This document shows, one piece after another, positions 19,051 to 21,006 of a stretch of 21,006 nt of DNA (position 1 is the first letter of the stretch; every line of letters begins with the position of its first letter). Position numbers and translations under genes: made by a program. The stretch is from a virus: positions 1-21,006 of the IMG/VR virus record IMGVR_UViG_3300005253_000596. One strand, given 5' to 3'. The notes under the pieces were generated by a model. It did no database searches. It was given only the letters and a program-made list of their open reading frames with translations, and was not told where the DNA came from.

Positions 19051-19223
19051 ACTTTTCTTGGCGTGCATTCTGTCCCTCGTTTAATTTTTGACCAAGACTT
19101 AATGTCCTGTTCTCTCTTGCCGATAGCCCACTTCAAAATTGGAGCGGCGTCAATACAAACACCATTCTCAACATCTATACCGGCACAGAAATATCCTGTG
19201 TCTATTTGTATAACCTTTTCCAT
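19047..19223 (-). CDS. Conserved phage hypothetical protein (58 residues)
   Basis: The ATG at 19223 starts a 58-residue protein, IQIDTGYFCAGIDVENGVCIDAAPILKWAIGK. The pattern 'Y-F-x-AG-x-x-V-x-x-G-V ... APIL-W-x-GK' is, as I recall, widespread among small phage proteins of unknown role. The start directly follows a tRNA-like element and lacks a ribosome binding site. Its stop overlaps the next start. Confidence 0.65.
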   Translation of the reverse strand: MEKVIQIDTGYFCAGIDVENGVCIDAAPILKWAIGKREQDIKSWSKIKRGTECTPRKV

Positions 19224-19225
19224 AG

Positions 19226-19326
19226 TTGTTGGAGAGGGATTCAAACCCCCACGAAGTCCTCGCGGATCCTTCTGCTGGTTTTCAAGTGGCTATCCCTTAC
19301 GAGATAACCACTCTACTAATCAACCG
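19226..19326 (-). tRNA. Aberrant tRNA-like element, Ser-type, possibly decayed
   Basis: The 3' half is tRNA-like: T arm GGGGG-TTTGAAT-CCCTC and a long variable arm ending in a GCGA tetraloop, preceded by CTTGAAA, the loop found in tRNA-Ser(UGA). The 5' half does not fit. Only four acceptor pairs form (GTTG/CAAC). The anticodon stem has no 5' partner. Instead a 10-bp hairpin (AGTGGTTATC/GATAGCCACT) with loop TCGTAAGG fills the place of the D and anticodon 5' strands. It is either a broken tRNA or one with an inserted hairpin. Confidence 0.4.
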
Positions 19327-19354
19327 TGTCTGTCAATTTCACCATCCAACAAAA

Positions 19355-19431
19355 TAGCAACGGTCGGATTCGAACCGACATATCCTTCCTTATGAGGGAA
19401 GTGCATTACCCGAGATCTGCGCCACGTTGCC
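19355..19431 (-). tRNA. tRNA (CAU), Met or Ile2
   Basis: A 77-nt cloverleaf with A73: acceptor GGCAACG/CGTTGCT, anticodon stem CTTCC/GGAAG with loop CTCATAA (CAU), and T arm GTCGG-TTCGAAT-CCGAC. It is the third CAU tRNA of the window; with the initiator-like and the other copy, one is likely lysidine-modified tRNA-Ile reading AUA. CCA is not encoded. Confidence 0.9.
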
Positions 19432-19438
19432 AAAACTT

Positions 19439-19795
19439 TTAATTACGACGGCGTGTTGGTGTTCGTCTTTGTGGTTGACGCCGAATTTGCGCTGGTGGGC
19501 GACTAACCACGGGCTGCCGTTTGCGATACGTTGTTGGTTTAACCTCGCTAGACTGTTTTGGTTTTCGGCTAGAAGTTCGTGACACATAATTATGTGTGCG
19601 TGTAACGTGTCGTGGACCCGGACTATAATAATAATAGTATGGGCTATAATATCGTGAACTCACATAACCATAGCCGTAATAGTCATATCCAACACTACGA
19701 TATTCAATCACTATCACCTGTGATGCTGAATAATATCGTGGTGGTATGCAACCCACAAGGAACAGTATTGCAAATACACCAAGTAATTTCTTCAT
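19439..19795 (-). CDS. Tyr/Arg-rich lipoprotein
   Basis: This 118-residue protein begins with a lipoprotein signal (KKLLGVFAILFLVGC; lipobox LVGC, Cys at residue 16). The mature part has a Tyr/Gly/Ser-rich stretch (about residues 37-60) and a Lys/Arg/Pro/Gln-rich tail (about 75-118) of low complexity. It would be anchored in a host membrane. Its exact job, such as superinfection exclusion, is not shown by the sequence. Confidence 0.7.
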   Translation of the reverse strand: MKKLLGVFAILFLVGCIPPRYYSASQVIVIEYRSVGYDYYGYGYVSSRYYSPYYYYYSPGPRHVTRTHNYVSRTSSRKPKQSSEVKPTTYRKRQPVVSRPPAQIRRQPQRRTPTRRRN

Positions 19796-19798
19796 TCA

Positions 19799-20044
19799 TT
19801 ATCTCATTATGTCAGACGGCGGAGTTTCATCTACAACTTCAACTGCGTCCAAACCATCTACAAGCCCATCACCAAAACTTCCATTGAGGAGATTCTCAAA
19901 CTTAACAACAATGAACCTTTTATCGTTGTCTTGATGAATAATTTCACCCAACATGCCTTTCGGAATCGCATCATCCTGAATTTTTAGGTTAATGTCGAAA
20001 GAGCGAATGTCTCTGGTGGATACGACTTTATCTCTAACTGCCAT
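19799..20044 (-). CDS. Small beta-rich hypothetical protein
   Basis: This 81-residue protein contains DAIPKGMLGEIIHQDNDKRFIVVKFEN (about residues 26-52), a pattern like small SH3/KOW-type barrels and similar in layout to the protein at 18047-18277. The C-terminus is acidic. It is followed three bases later by the lipoprotein gene. Function unknown. Confidence 0.65.
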   Translation of the reverse strand: MAVRDKVVSTRDIRSFDINLKIQDDAIPKGMLGEIIHQDNDKRFIVVKFENLLNGSFGDGLVDGLDAVEVVDETPPSDIMR

Positions 20045-20065
20045 TATTATTCCTTCTTAAGAAAA

Positions 20066-20138
20066 GCTACCTATCGGAATCGAACCGATGACATCTGACG
20101 TACCAGGTCAGCACTCTTGCCGTCTGAGCTAAGGTAGC
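20066..20138 (-). tRNA. tRNA-Thr (GGU)
   Basis: A 73-nt cloverleaf: acceptor GCTACCT/AGGTAGC, identical to the tRNA-Thr(CGU), D arm TAGCTCAGACGGCAAGAG, anticodon stem CTGAC/GTCAG with loop CTGGTAC (GGU, reads ACC and ACU), and T arm ATCGG-TTCGATT-CCGAT. CCA is not encoded. Confidence 0.93.
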
Positions 20139-20169
20139 AAACTGTATCCGTTCCAACCAGACCAATCCT

Positions 20170-20352
20170 TTAGGTGTGGTGCAATAGGTGACCTATGATA
20201 CCGCCCGCGCATCCACTTACAATCAGGAGTATGGACAACACGGCGACCGGTGCATGCAATATAGCAGCAACGAACGCCAATAGAGAACCGGTCAATGTTC
20301 CATAACAAAGACCGCGAGCAGTGCTCATCTGCAAACTTATAGATTCTATCAT
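20170..20352 (-). CDS. Small membrane protein, two segments
   Basis: This 60-residue protein has two hydrophobic helices (about residues 17-35 and 37-56) rich in Gly, Ala and Leu, including a GCAGGIIG glycine-zipper-like end. It starts ten bases after the stop of the small-barrel gene, with a weak ribosome binding site. An overlapping frame (20129-20362) begins with TTG, has no membrane character and is discounted. Function unknown. Confidence 0.5.
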   Translation of the reverse strand: MIESISLQMSTARGLCYGTLTGSLLAFVAAILHAPVAVLSILLIVSGCAGGIIGHLLHHT

Positions 20353-20362
20353 GCTGTTTCAA

Positions 20363-20617
20363 TTACTTAGATTTCTTAGTCTTACGTTTGCGTGCAACAC
20401 GACGACGAACTCGTTGTAAATCAGTTTCAGGAAATACAAACCGATTCCCTTCAAATACACAAACAACATCACCAGCGCTTCGTCTCTCTACAACTTCTAC
20501 CACTTGACCGAACCGGCCGCCAGGCCGAATTACCTTTGCTGTATACATTCCCCTAACTACTTTTGGCTTTCGTTTAGGGGTTGAATCTTCTTCTACTTCA
20601 CCTAATCTTGTAATCAT
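20363..20617 (-). CDS. Small barrel-domain protein, paralogous to a membrane-protein tail
   Basis: I use the ATG at 20617 (GGAG six bases upstream) rather than the ATG at 20629. The 84-residue protein has YTAKVIRPGGRFGQVVEVVE and VVCVFEGNRFVFPETDL, which align closely with the last ~45 residues of the protein at 2540-3838 (YKAKVILHGTRYGQVVDVIE; VVCVFEGHRFSFSKDNL). The fold is probably an SH3/KOW-like small barrel. The tail is Arg/Lys-rich, suggesting nucleic-acid binding. Confidence 0.7.
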   Translation of the reverse strand: MITRLGEVEEDSTPKRKPKVVRGMYTAKVIRPGGRFGQVVEVVERRSAGDVVCVFEGNRFVFPETDLQRVRRRVARKRKTKKSK

Positions 20618-20643
20618 TTGATTCTCCATAATATAACATACTA

Positions 20644-20746
20644 AGAGAGCGAAGCAATGTTCTCATGCGGTGAGGATTCGAACCCCGCCCATACGGCGTG
20701 AACATTCCGCCGGTAAGTCTACCAAAAGTCCGCTACTTCGCTCTCT
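20644..20746 (-). ncRNA. tRNA-like RNA inside an 11-bp terminal helix
   Basis: The ends pair perfectly over 11 bp (AGAGAGCGAAG/CTTCGCTCTCT). Inside are a D-arm-like hairpin (GGTA/TACC), an anticodon-arm-like hairpin (CGGCG/CGCCG with the 9-base loop GAATGTTCA), and a T arm with loop TTCGAAT on an imperfect stem. The inner acceptor would be only GCGG/CCGC. No normal anticodon loop with U33 and a purine at 37 forms, so I do not name an isotype. It is either a damaged tRNA or a tRNA mimic. Confidence 0.45.
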
Positions 20747-20754
20747 AACTATTC

Positions 20755-20991
20755 CTACAATAGAAATCCAATTATAGCTAAAACAGTCATTACTGTTCCG
20801 ATGAATCCTATTGTGACCAATACTGGTTTGATGCGTTGTTTGAATCGTTGACCGCTTGCAAATTTCTCGTATGCTTCGTCCCGGTTCAACCCACCGTGTT
20901 TTACAAGGAAACGAGTATACCAATTACACGGCAATCGTTTGTCCCAAATTTTTACAAAACATCCCTCACCAAAGATTCCTTTGGTTATCAT
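20755..20991 (-). CDS. Small tail-anchored membrane protein
   Basis: This 78-residue protein has a soluble N-terminal part (NWYTRFLVKHGGLNRDEAYEKF near residue 23) and one C-terminal membrane helix (about residues 56-78, LVTIGFIGTVMTVLAIIGFLL). AAGGGTG precedes the ATG at good spacing. It ends in UAG nine bases before the tRNA-like element. Function unknown. Confidence 0.65.
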   Translation of the reverse strand: MITKGIFGEGCFVKIWDKRLPCNWYTRFLVKHGGLNRDEAYEKFASGQRFKQRIKPVLVTIGFIGTVMTVLAIIGFLL

Positions 20992-21006
20992 TTGTCACCC
21001 TTATAA

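Noticed and set aside
20129-20362. Alternative 77-codon frame over 20170-20352
   Set aside because: It starts with TTG, ends inside tRNA-Thr(GGU) and has no protein-like pattern, while the overlapping frame encodes two clean membrane helices.
1-21006. Genome-wide recoding of UAG as sense
   Set aside because: At least seven supported genes end at UAG at sensible places (for example 1826, 6735, 8457, 11220, 13846, 16910, 20755), and most genes have no internal UAG, so only local readthrough is considered.

Overview
The window looks like part of a large, lytic, T4-related tailed phage (Caudoviricetes, probably a jumbo myovirus of a Gram-negative host). The basis is a T4 gp55-type late sigma factor, a phage-type Hsp20, free-standing homing endonucleases, nucleotide-metabolism genes and a dense tRNA array. 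Every gene I can support lies on the minus strand, so transcription runs from high to low coordinates. No structural or replication gene is present, so the exact relatives and host cannot be fixed from this sequence.

Left part (1-10129): mostly protein genes in overlapping operons. In transcription order they include a peptidyl-tRNA hydrolase 2 (PTH2), a P-loop polynucleotide-kinase-like protein, a metallophosphoesterase, two nucleases (PD-(D/E)XK-like and HNH), an HD hydrolase, Hsp20, a membrane/coiled-coil protein, a family-2 glycosyltransferase, a membrane-anchored lysozyme-like protein, and the late sigma factor, which ends at a strong terminator. Four nearly identical sigma70 promoters (TTGACA, 17 bp, TATATT or TATACT) are visible in the window.

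Middle and right part (10130-21006): an RNA island. About 15 well-formed tRNAs, one tRNA embedded in a larger RNA and two aberrant tRNA-like elements are interleaved with small protein genes. The island also holds a complete tmRNA (tag ADALPMAA) and an RNase P RNA with P1-P4 and the bulged U of P4 intact. A roughly 1-kb structured non-coding RNA with its own promoter carries a tRNA inside one arm (GOLLD/ROOL-like), and there are three shorter structured-RNA candidates. Protein genes here include a Mesh1-type ppGpp hydrolase, a MazG-like protein, a HAD phosphatase, dCMP deaminase, a sulfotransferase, a DEDDh exonuclease and a GIY-YIG endonuclease.

How it works together (inference): protein genes abut or overlap the tRNAs at both ends, giving a 'tRNA punctuation' layout in which RNA processing would release the mRNAs. 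A phage RNase P RNA fits that layout. tmRNA, an amber-reading (CUA) tRNA and PTH2 lie side by side, and the PTH2 reading frame is itself interrupted by UAG seven codons after a strong start. This suggests a phage translation-rescue module, possibly regulated by suppression.
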